A stretch of DNA of 64,000 bases from Mesostigma viride (GCA_009746045.1 RPFO01000624.1:1-64000), one strand, 5' to 3'; positions 52,176-63,517 are shown, counted from the first letter of the stretch. Program-made: numbers and translations. The notes: a model not told the origin generated them from the sequence alone.

Positions 52176-53699
52176 ATGGCTACTGCAGCTATCCAGAGAG
52201 GCAACTTTGGCAATAGACCTGTAGAATACTGGGAGGGCGTTCTGTATGTTCACACTCATGATGCAGAGCACACGGTGACTAGAAAGGTGTATGTGCCTGA
52301 TGAGATGGCCATTCCCACAGTGTTACATTGTTTCCATGACGATGTGACTGCGTGTCATCCTGGTTATGCTAAGCTACTTCATGAGGTGCAGCAGAGGTTT
52401 TGGTGCCGGCCTGGCCTTTATCAGGATGTTAAGGCCTATGTGGATTCTTGTGACTCCTGCCAGAGAAATAAGGTCAGGAACCAAGCCACGCCCATCTTTC
52501 CCATGGCGATGCCCATTCCCCTGCGCCCTTGGATCAGTGTGACTATGGATTTTATCTGTGGTCTGCCCATGTCAGATGGTGGCAATGACAGGATCCTTGT
52601 GGTCATGGACAGACTTTCCAGGATGTGCCATCTGATTCCTTGCAATGCTCACCTCACTGCTGCACAGTGTGTGGACTTGTTTATGAAGGAGATCTACCGT
52701 CTGCACGGCATGCCTAGAGTGATCATCACTGATCAGGACCCCCTCTGGTTGTCAGGGTTTTGGAAGTCATTCTTTGACATCCTAGACACTAAGCTGGCCT
52801 TCGGTGTGGCATACAGGTGTGCCAGTACTGGGGCGCTGGAGAGGATGAACAGAATTGTCAGGGAGTGTCAGAAGCACTATTGTACCCACGACAACAAGGA
52901 CTGGGACAAGAAGCTACCTTTCATAGAGTTCGCAATCAACAACTCTCCTTTGGCTCCTCACCAGATGTCCCCCTTCGTGATCTGCAATGGCCAGTGTCCC
53001 CTGACACCATTCGACTTGGAACTGCCTGACAGAGACGCTGCAGGCCCTTTCCAGCGACGTCTTGGTTCAGTCCAGCAGTTGTTGGCTTCCTTCCAGGAGG
53101 CACACAGCATTGTGGCTACCCAGCTGTTGAGGACACAGGACAAGTACCTGACTAAAGCCTGGCAGCAAACGGTGGCCAGTCATTCCTTTGTAGCCCCCGG
53201 GGACTTGGTGTTGTTGGAAGCCAACAGAGTGCTGCCTGAAAAGGAGCAATGCAGGAAACTGCAACCCCTCTGGCTGGGTCCTTACCCAGTGTTGGCCACC
53301 TTTCACTATGGTACCGTGGTCCAGGTCCAGGTGCCTTCCCACTGGAAGCTCAGGAATAATATTTTTCACCTAGCCCAGCTGAAGCTGTACAGGCGTAACA
53401 CCTTACCCGGCAGATTGTCTGCCCCCTTGCCTTATGAGTTGGATTCTGAGGGGGAGAAGATCTATGAAGTGGAGCGGTTGTTGGCTCACAGGGTGAAAGG
53501 GAAAGGTCGGACTAAACAGCTGCAGTTTAAGGTACACTGGAAGGGAGAACTAGAGGTGACTGCTACGTGGCTATGGTTGTCTGATCTCACCAACAGTCAC
53601 TCTGCTGTACTAGACTATTGTCAGCATCATGGGATTACCTTGCCTGAGTGGTATGTCATGGGCTCTGAGCGGTGTGCTCCCCTTCATAGCTCCCAGTGA
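52176..53699 (+). CDS. gypsy integrase with C-terminal chromodomain, inverted
   Basis: 507 residues, intact. It has an N-terminal zinc-binding HHCC motif (HDDVTACH, then CDSCQRNK) and a catalytic D,D,E core (ISVTMDFICGLP, VIITDQDPLW, GALERMNRIVRE). A C-terminal domain ends in a chromodomain (YEVERLLAHRV, FKVHWKGE, TWLWLSDL). Integrase inserts the cDNA; chromodomains of chromoviruses steer integration to marked chromatin. The usual DGQTER motif reads STGALER but keeps the glutamate. The frame is open upstream to about 52105, as expected for a piece of a polyprotein. It lies opposite in strand to RT. Confidence 0.9.
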   Translation: MATAAIQRGNFGNRPVEYWEGVLYVHTHDAEHTVTRKVYVPDEMAIPTVLHCFHDDVTACHPGYAKLLHEVQQRFWCRPGLYQDVKAYVDSCDSCQRNKVRNQATPIFPMAMPIPLRPWISVTMDFICGLPMSDGGNDRILVVMDRLSRMCHLIPCNAHLTAAQCVDLFMKEIYRLHGMPRVIITDQDPLWLSGFWKSFFDILDTKLAFGVAYRCASTGALERMNRIVRECQKHYCTHDNKDWDKKLPFIEFAINNSPLAPHQMSPFVICNGQCPLTPFDLELPDRDAAGPFQRRLGSVQQLLASFQEAHSIVATQLLRTQDKYLTKAWQQTVASHSFVAPGDLVLLEANRVLPEKEQCRKLQPLWLGPYPVLATFHYGTVVQVQVPSHWKLRNNIFHLAQLKLYRRNTLPGRLSAPLPYELDSEGEKIYEVERLLAHRVKGKGRTKQLQFKVHWKGELEVTATWLWLSDLTNSHSAVLDYCQHHGITLPEWYVMGSERCAPLHSSQ

Positions 53700-53746
53700 G
53701 CACTGCTAACTCCCCTTTTGGTGCTGTGTGTCTGTGGTGGCCAGCC

Positions 53747-55015
53747 ATGGCAGACTCCCATCCTGAGGGGACACCCAGGCCACCTGCCCAACTCCCAGAG
53801 GACGTGAGGGCTACGTATGTCTTTCAGCACGACTACGCTGGCCCCAGAGCCACAGGTACTTCGATCCAGGAAGACGCTGGGTTTGTGGAAGCCCATTTTC
53901 TCAACCTGTTCCAGCGTATGGTACATGATCAGCAACGGCACGAGCAGCGTCACGGGGCCTTGATGACAAGGTTGAATCATGTGGAGGGTCTGGTTACTCA
54001 GATGGCAGAACACTTGAGGGCTGCCAGGGCACATTCCAACTGTGGGTTCTGCTGTGCCTGCAGCCTCTGAGGCTCAGGTAGCTCAGGAGGCTATCCCCAC
54101 CCCGGTGGCCTCAGTCCCCTCCTCTACGGAGGCTCCTCCACCCCCTAAGGTGGTGGTACACTTGCCCAGGTCTGTTCAGTCCCAACAAAACAGGTGGAGC
54201 AGTACTTGGACCACCGTAAATGTGTTCCTGAACAGTGCGAGTGGTGTAAATCCTTGTACACAGCCATGCAGGCCTTGGACCAGACAGTGGTGGAGGAGGG
54301 CGAACTAGTACCTGAGGGTATGGTAGAGTTGGCCCTGGACTGTCTGCCCCCCAGTCTTTGTGAGATTGGTTCACCCATGGTGGCTTACATTATGCACACC
54401 GTCTTTGCAGTGTACCCGTGGCCTTCGTTTGACATGAGGCCGGTGGAGGGCCAGGACTTGATGGCGGCCCTGCCCAGTGATCTGAGACTCGCTTTTGCAG
54501 AGCTCAAGCCAGTTGGTTATTCCCAGACCTACTCTGAGCTGATCGAGCAAGCTGTCAAGCAGGGAGAGTTTGACATGACTCCGTCGTCCAGCTGCTCTGT
54601 GATGTCATGTTTTCCACACAAGGACAGCACGGTATTCGTGGGGCTGCAGTTACCAAAGTTCCCTAACGAGCTGAGGGCCAGGCTCACGCCCTTGAGGGTG
54701 CTGGTACCCATCTTGGGGGCCAGGTGGGGGCCTATTAAGGCCTTTCTACAGCTGTGGTGGTCCTACAGCAGCTGGCTGTGTCGCCATAAGACTGCTAGTG
54801 GTTGGGTCTTCGACCCCCTCCGACAGGCTGTGGTTACTCTGTCTTACCCTGCCCAGTGCAGTAGGTTTTCAGCTGAGCTGGGCAAGGCTGCTGAGACCTG
54901 CCTGGCTATTCAGGTCAGCAGGAACTGGCCAGATCTGGTGTCCATGGTGGAGCATTTCCCAGTGTTTGGAACGAGGGGGAAGGATACGAAGAAGGGGGAT
55001 TGGTTCACTCTGTGA
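53747..55015 (+). pseudogene. extra ORF downstream of the integrase, unknown, frameshifted
   Basis: Starts near the ATG at 53747 (MADSHPEGTPRPPA) with a Pro-rich part and a helical segment (FLNLFQRMVHDQQRHEQRH). It continues in other frames through a Pro/Ala/Val-rich linker to 54194-55015 (EWCKSLYTAMQALDQTVVEE and 250 more residues). No family was recognised; it is not an obvious envelope protein (no clear signal peptide or membrane anchor). It shares strand and orientation with the integrase, so both lie in the inverted segment. Known gypsy elements sometimes carry an extra ORF at this place. Confidence 0.45.
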
Positions 55016-55128
55016 AGGGTTTCCAGGATGGTTGGAGATTGGGCTGTGGAGTGAGGTGGGGAACCAGAATGGAGGAGGCCAGTTCTGATGTCCAGTCCAG
55101 ATTTCCAGCAATGCCAGTTCTGGGTTAA

Positions 55129-55141
55129 CCCCTCAACCGTC
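55129..55141 (+). repeat. left TIR of the piggyBac element
   Basis: CCCCTCAACCGTC directly after TTAA. It is followed at 55144-55170 by a short palindrome around gactaaaatgagtc. Confidence 0.85.
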
Positions 55142-55459
55142 TTTGACTCGTGACTAAAATGAGTCACGAGTTGCACAGTATGCCACAGGTGCCCCCATTC
55201 AGCCTAATTATTTTTTCTTGACCATACTAGGAACCAAGCATAACCATATTAGGGCCCACCTGGGGGTATAGTGGGTGGTCCCAGTGCTAGCCCCCCCTGC
55301 TCTATAAATAGCCCCCCCCTCAGGGGGGTACGGTGAGTGTGCGCGGTGACACCCTTATAATGGATGATAGACCCCTTTCCTCAATGAGTTGACCATGGGG
55401 TTGGTTTTGTAGATAGATTTTTTAGTTAGGATGGGATACAAACACTAAAAATTGTAACT

Positions 55460-55955
55460 CCCCCAGGGACCCATCAGCTGGTGCTAAAAATAACAGTGGT
55501 GACTATTTTGAGTCGCGAGTTTTTGGGGGGTTAAAATAGGCATCCTAGTGCAGTTTTGAACATGGAAACGATAGGTAAGCATGGAGTATGGGCAAACATG
55601 CATGCTAACACTTATTCCAACCTGTGTGCCACCAATACCTGCCATAACCACTGCAGGTCCCTGCCGGATATGATTGGAGACGACTACGCGCGGGCCGCGA
55701 GTACGGGGTTCACAACCTTATCATGCATGATGGAGCACGTATACCTTGGATTTCACCCTAGTATTTCAGGGGGGACTGCAACTGTACCCAAGCACTACAT
55801 CCAAACACTTACATGTCTTGTTTCACCCAGGGACCCACAAGATAATGCTAAAAATAGCTGGTGACTATTCTGAGTCACCAGTTTGGGGGGGGCTACAATA
55901 AACATCCTAGTGCAGTTTTGAACATGGAAATGATAGGTAAGCATGAAACATGCAT
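55460..55955 (+). repeat. internal 130-bp duplication and related repeats
   Basis: Bases 55460-55592 recur at 55820-55955 (gctaaaaata, ggtgactatt, gcatcctagtgcagttttga blocks). A second tandem repeat, about 58 bases in 2.3 copies with accatgaaacaataac, lies at 56235-56375. No coding content on this side of the element. Confidence 0.75.
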
Positions 55956-56497
55956 GATTATGTTTATTCCAGCCTATGTGGCACAAATATATGCCACAAT
56001 AAGCGTAAATGCTTGCAGACCCGCTGATACTGTGGTACTTATTTTTACATGCATGATGGACCTTGCACACAAAGTCAAAACATCCCAGCACTCCTAGATA
56101 AATTAGTGACCAAGGGACCATGCATGCAGTACGTAACACTGAAAATTGCCAACTAGAAATAGGTGGCACTGTGACCATCACGGAGCAGATTTTCAAACTG
56201 CACAAGTTATGCATAAACATGAAAGCTAATAAGACATGACCATGAAACAATAACCCATGCAGGCTAACAACATGAAACCAAATAACACATGCACAGGTGG
56301 GACCATGAAACAATAACCCAGGCTAACAACATGAAACCAAATAACACATGCACAGGTGGGTCCATGAAACAATAACACACACTTCAAACCATGCCGGCCC
56401 ATGGTAATACACGGCGCGCATGAGCGCGGGCAGGAAAGGCCAAATGCCATGCCACGTAGGCAACAAATGCTAGCATTCTTAGTCAGCCTCCGTAGGA

Positions 56498-57752
56498 CTA
56501 TATCCCAGGCGAACATGCTCCGCCCTGAGATGGCGGCGCCGCGCCATGCACCCCCTTGAGCTTCCGGGTGGTGGCTGCTGCCCCCCTCGTGGTAGTGGCG
56601 CCCTTGAAATTCTTGGCGCATTCGCCACGCTGGGAGAGGCGCTGCCATACCCGCTGCTTCGTCACGTTGAAGTCCAGCCCCTCCACCTGCCCGGAGTGGA
56701 AGAGGCCGAAGCAGTTCCGCTCGCTGTTGCTGCAGAACGCCATGTCACAGTGCTCGCACATGACCGAGGTCTTGTGCTTCCTGCCTTGCGCGCAGCACAG
56801 TTGGCACAGCACCTGCTCCACCCAGAAATTTGCCCATCTCATGCAAATTGTTAAGGGGTGCCACTCACGCTCACCTGGCTTGCCCGCCCCCTTGAGCTCA
56901 GCATAGTCGTTGGTCTCCTTGACAATCTTGGCCACGACATCACGTTGGGACCAGAAAAGGGAGAACAGCCCGAGGGGCCCAAACTTGAGCTGGGCAGGGG
57001 AAAGGCTTTGATAGCAGGCGGTACCCGTCATCGGCGACAGCACTGGAGTATCGGGAAAAGGAAACACACCTGGCTTGCCGAAACCAGATTTCCAGACAGT
57101 CTCGGCTGGCTCCTCAGTGGCAGGCGTGTCGTTAGGAAAAAACGAATCATCGAGCTCAGCCTCACCGCTCGGCACCGGACCCTCCGCACCCTTCTGGTAA
57201 ACAAAGTCGTCATCGGAAGCGTCCGAGACTGTCAACGCTCTCGCTGGCCGCCGCCTTGGTCTGACGGCGCCTTTTCGGGGCGTGGCTGATGGCTGGGTTC
57301 TTCTTCGGGTTGCCGACAGCGCGCTTCCCCGGCTCGCGTCGCTTGACCGGTGTGGGCAGCTCGATATCCTCGGATTTGTCGTCGTCGTCCTCGCCGGCGT
57401 CAGAATCGCTATCCTGGCCCTGCTCGCTATCATCGTCACTGCTACCTGCCGTTGGGACCTTCCTGGCTGCGCATTCTTTCACTAGAGCTTCGTACTCATC
57501 TGAGCTGCACGAATATATGAAAATCTGCTCACGGGTGAATGGGTACGTGAGCTTGTCGTCTGGGAAATAGCACCGTGCACCATCTCCGGACCTGTTCACT
57601 GTCACTACCTTGCCCGGCAAACGTACCTCGCTGTGTTTTTCCCCATACTGCTCTATCGCCCAGTCTAGTCCGAATTTTTCCACAGGCACTGCCATGAAAA
57701 TGCCCTTCTTTACCTTGAAAGTCCGTATATCTGCCTGCATTTCGTCCGCCAT
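56498..57752 (-). pseudogene. piggyBac transposase remnant without catalytic core
   Basis: Start at the ATG 57752. The N-terminal part is acidic and Ser-rich (SSDDDSEQGQDSDSDAGEDD) with basic clusters that may be nuclear signals. One frame change lies near 57235. It then shows the typical start of the piggyBac DDE domain (FSLFWSQRDVVAKIVKETND, WHPLT). It jumps directly to the C-terminal cysteine-rich domain (QLCCAQGRKHKTSVMCEHC, FCSNSERNCFGLFHS), which binds the transposon ends. The roughly 400 residues with the three catalytic aspartates are missing. The junction near 56855 contains a TTAA. The retained ends of the protein might still bind DNA; that is inference. Confidence 0.7.
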
Positions 57753-58049
57753 GTCTACGTCCGCGCTCCCCCTTTTTTCGCATCCTTCGTTTTCGTACGT
57801 TTTTGTCAATTTTTTTTACCGCCCAAACCTGCATGCACCAGGGTACCCTGTTGACTTTGACCAGGGTTTCCACCCTGATACGGTGGTCAAATACGGTCAG
57901 ACAAGTGTCCTACGGATAGAGTGAATCTAGATCTTTTCGGTGGTCTAGTTGGTTCCCGCCAAAACCTTCCCGCCAAATCCCTACAAGGCGCACAAACTCA
58001 TGCCGAATGTGAGGCATGAGAAAAACTCGCAGTCGAAAATCGGCACGAG

Positions 58050-58062
58050 GACGGTTTAGGGG
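58050..58062 (-). repeat. right TIR of the piggyBac element
   Basis: Read on the minus strand, CCCCTAAACCGTC follows TTAA. An inner hairpin (ctcatgccgaatgtgaggcatgag on the plus strand, stem of 8) lies at 57999-58022. Confidence 0.85.
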
Positions 58063-58066
58063 TTAA

Positions 58067-60720
58067 AGGATTAGGCAACACCAGGTCCTTGTCAGGTCCC
58101 AGGGGCTGCATCTGCATCTCCTCTTCCTGCCCAGGGCTAGCCACCAACTGCTTGGATGAGACAGTAGTAGCTATAGGCCCCTTTGGCCTTGCCATCACCT
58201 GAGAGGCCAACACCTTGGCCTACCAACGCAGGGTCCATGACCCACTTCCTGGGCCTACCTCTGCTGCGCCTAGCAGGGTCTCCCTCACCTGGCTGCACTG
58301 TGGGAGTGGGCACCACACCATCAGGACTTCTCCTAAGACTGTCAGACAGTGACTGGACACCCTCCTGGACGCCTGTCAACTCTGGGACAGAGCCCTGGTC
58401 GATGAGCATCACGGGACCACCGTTATTCCCTACAGGTGGTGTCAACAGTTGAGAAGCCTTCTGGTTGTTGGCCTGAGCTCTAGTCACAGCTCCACACTCT
58501 ACCACAGAAATCAGGGCAGCACAGATGTCCAAGTCCTCATGAAAACTTCCCATCAAATCCCTCCTTCTGGACAGGGCGTCAGGCACCACATTCTGCGTAC
58601 CAGGAATGTACCTCACAGAGAAAGGTCCAAACCCCCCAGGAACTCCATCCATCCAGCCATCCTCTTACTCATCCGGGTCTGTTCCAACACATGTACCAAG
58701 GGCCTGTGGTCAGTCATCAGGGTAATAGACTCGTTGCCCTGTCCATCCCTGGCGCTGCTGGCCACAGAAAACTGAGCCCCCTTCAGTAGGTGTTCCCACT
58801 TGTGACAGGCCACCACCAATCCCAGCAGCTCCTGCTCATGAACAGGGTAGTTACGTTCTGCAGACGTCATACTCCTGGACATGTATTCCACTGGTTGAGG
58901 GCCCTTGCCATGATCTTGCATTAGTACTGCACCAATAGCACCCTGTGAGGCATCAGACCTAACCTGGTATGGCAAGTCTGGGTTGGGGCCCACCAACAAG
59001 GGAGCAGTGGTAAGCTTCTGCTTCAACACATCAAAAGCTTGCTGGCATGCTGCAGTCCACTCAAAGGGAACATCCTTCTTGAGCAGGGCTAACAGGGGAC
59101 CAGAGATGGCCGCCATGTCAGGGATGAACCGTCGGTACCAGCCCACCAGGCCCAGAAAGGATCTGACATCCTGAGCTGACTTCAACACAGGCCACTCCAA
59201 AACAGCAGAGACCTTGCTGGCCTCAGGAGTCATACCTGCAGCGCTCAGCTGGTAGCCCAGAAACTTCACCTCTTGGCCCCACTCCACCTTGGACCTCTTC
59301 ACCGACAGATGATACTGATGGATCACCTTAAGGACCTCCTCCACGTTCTCCAGATGCTCCCTGAAGGTACGAGAGTGTACCAGAATGTCGTCCAGGTAGA
59401 CGACCACACAAGTCCTGAAGACCACCCTGGTAGTGTCACACAAGTGGGCAATGTCTTGAACCTGGGGTTGCGAAGGTCAGGTGAGATCTGGGGCAGGGCA
59501 TTTCCAGTCAGGTGGCCAAAGATGGCATTGACAAACATCTGCATAGTGGCAGGACTGTTAGAGGCACCCATGGGCATTACTGTCCACTGGAACTGTCCCC
59601 ATGGAGTAGAAAAGGCCGTCTTGGGGATGTCCTCAGTAGCCACCCTGATCTGCCAGAAAGCATGCCTGAGGTCAAACTTGGTAAAGAAGGCAGCTCCTGC
59701 AGTCCTCTCCAGCAACTCATCAATTCTGGGCAGAGGGTACCTGGACTTGACAGTCACCTTGTTCAGTCCCCTCAGGTCAATGCACAACCTCCACCCCCCA
59801 TCATGCTTGGGTACAAGCAAACACCCAGAACTGAAAGGACTGTTAGCTGGGAGGATCAGACCAGCCTCCAACAGGCCAATAAGTATGGTCTTCAGCTCTG
59901 CCATCTCTGCAGGGCCCATCCTGTACATAGGCACAAAAGGAGGACGAGCACCCTCTACCAACTTGATGACATGTGTGATGGGTCCCTCAGGAGGATACTG
60001 GGGCATCTTGTCCTCAAAGATGGCTCCATACCTGTCCAACAAGGCATCATGCTGCTGTTGTTGCTCAGTGGTGACAGTAGAACTGACAGCATTGACAGAA
60101 TGACCACTAGCAGACTCAGGTTCATTAGGCACCAAATGCAGGAAAAAGATGTGTTCCACTGGATAGGTGGCCAAATAAGACAGAGTATGCTTGGCAGACC
60201 ACACATGCTTCAGTAGGGCAGCCCGTTTCTCCTCCAAAGTCGGCTCTTGATCCACCCCTTTCGCACCTGCTTCCCCTCCCTTGCCATCATTGACAGCTGT
60301 CTGTGTGGAACAGCACTCAGTGGCTGTTCTTCTCCCCCCTGGCAACACACAGGTAGCATCCCACACTGTCCCATCCTTGAACTGGACCACCCTGTCAGGC
60401 CAAGAAATAGCAGGATTGGTGTCAGACAACCATGGGATCCCCAAAATCACATCTGCTGCCGTGAGGGGAATGACATCTGCTGTCACTTCCAAAGTCTGGG
60501 ATGAACAAACTTGGAAGATGAGCTGCACATAGCCAGGTGAGCAGCTTCTCCTGCCATCAGAATACTGCACCATGACAGGTGTGGGGTGGGCCAACACAGG
60601 CAACTTCAACTCCTGCACCAAGGATGCAGCAATATAATTACTGCCAGCACCAGAATCAATCATAAACAAGCAAGCTGGCTGAGCCAAGGGACTGGCACGT
60701 TGAGGAGCCTAGCCTGAAAC
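58067..60720 (-). pseudogene. gypsy pol: protease, reverse transcriptase, RNase H
   Basis: Reads from an aspartic protease (FMIDSGAGSNYI, with the DSGA motif) to reverse transcriptase (KHDGGWRLCIDLRGLN, FTKFDLRHAFWQIRV, VVVYLDDILVHS with catalytic DD). RNase H follows (SDASQGAIGAVLM, SAERNYPVHEQELLG, LMTDHRPL, IPGTQNVVPDALSRR). Frames change near 59470 (between RT motif B and YLDD), 58640 (inside RNase H) and 58190. The reading runs into the piggyBac TTAA, and no integrase follows on this strand. The frameshifts make it non-functional as given. Confidence 0.88.
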
Positions 60721-60929
60721 TTGAGTAAGTGACCTGGTACAGGAGGACCCACAGGGACAGCAGGGTCAGAAGCACCCACAGTGTTCACTGGCCTAACGTC
60801 AACAGCAGGCAGGTCAGACCTGGCCATGACAGAAGGATGACCTGGGGACCCAACTAGTTTTTTGACTCAGGTGGGTCTGGGAGTGCTCCACTGCCCGATG
60901 GTGGAAGCTGCTCAGGTGGTGCTGGAGGC

Positions 60930-62597
60930 TCATCCTCGTCCCCCCTCCTCCTCATCTGCCAGCAGCTGCATGAGAGCGTTCACCATCCTACGCTTATCCT
61001 GTCTGCTGAAGGGCCGAGCGCGGGACTGGAACCTCCCAGAGGGCTGGAAGTTGGGCTGGAACCCTGGCTGCATCCGGTGATCGCCAGCAGGAACGCCAGG
61101 AGGTAGGCTGGGTGGCCTGGGAGATGGCAGGGCGCCAAAAGGTCCTCTCGTGGCAGGGGGAAACTGGTCCCGTCTAGGGCAGTCCCGTGCAAAGTGACCT
61201 GGCTGGTTGCAGATAAAACAGTTACCCTGGGTGGGATCCAAGGCATTGAGCTCCCCAGGAGGTCATCCAGCTGGTTCAGGGACTTCTTGATGGGTGGCAC
61301 TGGCGTGGCCACAGGCTCCCACTTGACAGAAAAAGCAGGCACACGACAGAGGGTGAGCACATAAGACAACACCTTGTCCCATTGCCAGTCCACGTAGTCG
61401 AACTGGGAGAAGTGCTTGTCCACATCCAGTCGCACGTGTGGAGCCATGCCATGCAGTAGTCTGTGAAGCGCCTCTGCGTCAGAGCATTGGGGAATCTTGG
61501 CTCTAAGGTTGGTGAATTGCTCCACGAACTGTGGCAGCGTCAAACCAGCCTGCGTACAGTTAGCCAGTGCGTCCCGATCCATGCGAAGCTGATCCTGGGG
61601 TAACAGAAACCGGCGAAAGCCCAATAGGAGAGAGGGGAGGTCGGTACACGCACGTCCAGCCACAGAACGCAAAAACTCATCAAAACGGTCGCTGGCACTG
61701 TCGCTCATCCGCTGCCTAACCATTCTCTTCTGGATGTCCATCGTGAGACGTTCCTCTGCCTTGGGCCCGTAGTTGGCGAAGTGGATAGCGAAGACATCCT
61801 GAAACTTGGTGGAGAAATGGTCGAAGCTGCGATGGGTAAGGTTGGTCAGCGATAGCTTGTCTACCGACTCCACCTTGGGAAAAGGAACAGTACGAGGATA
61901 CAAAGACGTGAGCTCCATCACTGGGGCGTGTGGTGCATTCTGACTCTCCGGCATTGTCGCAGCCACCGAGAGCCGTGGAGGCTCATGCCCCTGTGCATCT
62001 GTCCCTTCATCAACAAAAGGAGCGTCAACCGCATATACCCTTCGTGTACCCAGTGTTGGAGACGGTTGATCCACGAAAACAGACTCTCCATCGCCCGCCT
62101 GCCCTTGCGACTCAAGTTGCTGCACACGCGCAATAGTCCTACCCACACTCTTCTCCAGCGCTTCCGCCACACTTCTAGCTCTCGCAGCTTCCTCACGTTC
62201 ATGTTGTAATCGAATTTTCTCCGCTGTCAGCTCGTCAGCCGCTAGCCGAGTGCCGTCTCGCCCCGGCACCGTGTTGTAGCCAAAACGAATAGCCGAACCG
62301 TATTCGGGTGCTGGCGAACGCGTGTCCTCCACGTTGGAGAACCGTGGTCCACCTCTACCAGCCACGCAGGGAGGGCTCGCCTGGTTGCACACCGAGGGGC
62401 AAGATGGAGAACTTTGGGCCGACCGACAGCGAATATCTGCGGGAAGCAGACATTAAGGTGGTATCTCCAAATAGTTGACGTCTGGGAGTAGATGATGAAA
62501 CCCTTTCATCACCGGTCGTCCGTTGAGCTGCTAAAGATGTGGTTGCATCTTCAACTCTCTTACTTGATAACGGTGGTTGTGTCTCCGGGTTACTCAT
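60930..62597 (-). pseudogene. gypsy gag with CCHC zinc knuckle
   Basis: Starts at the ATG 62597 (MSNPETQPPL). A frame change near 62370 leads to a charged coiled-coil segment (ADELTAEKIRLQHEREEAAR) and a capsid-like retrotransposon-gag region (FSTKFQDVFAIHFANYG, LPQFVEQFTNLRAKIP). A second frame change near 61240 leads to the zinc knuckle CFICNQPGHFARDC (CX2CX4HX4C), which binds the element's RNA. The broken frames imply a dead copy unless they are sequence errors. Confidence 0.82.
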
Positions 62598-62802
62598 CAC
62601 TCCATGGGTCGCGCATGCCGGACTGGGGAACGTTAGAGACTTGTGAGCTCAAAGCAGCTCTCAGAGCAAGACTGTCACATAAGGATGAGTCACACTCTAA
62701 AAACTGTCCGAACACACAGCATAACGTACCCTCTCTGGGTCGGCAAGAATTCCATTGTTAACCGTGAACTAATACTATCAAGACAACCAACACCTAGGTA
62801 GA

Positions 62803-62816
62803 AACCTCCGATACCA
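62803..62816 (-). promoter_or_regulatory. primer-binding site
   Basis: On the minus strand TGGTATCGGAGGTT follows the 5' LTR after one base. Its first 11 bases match the initiator-tRNA-Met complement TGGTATCAGAG at all but one position. Confidence 0.7.
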
Positions 62817-62817
62817 A

Positions 62818-63512
62818 TGTAACGACTAAAAATGTTGTGTTTGCAACAGCCTCAGTATCAACATTGGTGAAAAGATCTTTATACCTGGGTTGGAGTCGCG
62901 ACAGATAACTTCACGTCCAGAGAAGCAATGAAGATGGATCTTCAACAGTTAAGGGAATGAGTCCCCACCCTTGTTAGACACAACAGACAAGTTATATCCA
63001 AGTCGACTATCTGTTGAAGTTATAGTTGACTTTTAGCAAGGGTTGTTTGATTGATGAAACAAGGAAACCCTTGAATTACACCATAGCTTTAGCTCTCACG
63101 TACGCACACATGCACGCCACGCAACAGGATAAAAGTCATCGTGCACGCAGAGTCGGCTCAACCCTAACCCGGAAGGACCAATCAAAAGTGAGGATCACTC
63201 AAGATAAGATCTTAGCCTCCGAATCCTCAACACAACACAAAGCCAGCACATACGAATCTCCATGACCTGGAACCAGATCCACCAGGTACAACGGTATTAA
63301 GGAGAATCTATGACTGACTGAACAAAACCATGCAAAGTACCCTACGTGGATCAGGCCACGACCAATGAGGGTAGAACAATAAATTCCACAGATCTCAGCA
63401 GGCCCAATATCCAATAGACGTCAAGCCTCCTAACTTCTCAAATAATTGTCCTCAAGAACTCATAATAAGATCAACAGTAGGAAAACTTTGGATGTAAAAT
63501 TTGGTTGTTACA
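62818..63512 (-). repeat. right LTR (5' LTR) of the gypsy element
   Basis: 695 bases with the same TG...CA ends as the left LTR. For minus-strand transcription this copy should hold the promoter; no TATA box was assigned. Confidence 0.95.
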
Positions 63513-63517
63513 GGTAT

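Larger units (their letters stand above)
55129..58062 (-). mobile_element. piggyBac-type DNA transposon, internally deleted
   Basis: TTAA target duplications at 55125-55128 and 58063-58066 flank inverted ends CCCCTCAACCGTC and CCCCTAAACCGTC. Each end is followed by a separate hairpin (ctcgtgact/agtcacgag on the left, ctcatgcc/ggcatgag on the right). The single gene on the minus strand lacks the catalytic core, so the element is non-autonomous. It splits the gypsy pol region just after RNase H. Confidence 0.85.
51184..63512 (-). mobile_element. Ty3/gypsy LTR retrotransposon with inverted integrase module
   Basis: The 5-bp duplication GGTAT (51179-51183 and 63513-63517) flanks two direct LTRs that begin TG and end CA. 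Primer-binding site, gag, protease, RT and RNase H read on the minus strand from the right LTR, and a polypurine tract precedes the left LTR. The integrase-chromodomain ORF at 52176-53699 reads on the plus strand, which no intact element would do; the roughly 3-kb segment 52.1-55.1 kb is best explained as an inversion. Several frameshifts break gag and pol. LTRs are about 97 percent identical by eye, so insertion was fairly recent. A piggyBac element sits inside. Confidence 0.88.

Noticed and set aside
52100-55124. A separate, second gypsy element inserted in reverse
   Set aside because: No LTRs, target duplication, gag or RT accompany the integrase, and the host element lacks exactly this module, so an inversion within one element is simpler.
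59273-60216. Plus-strand frames of 230-280 codons
   Set aside because: Antisense to the gypsy protease and reverse transcriptase, without motifs of their own.
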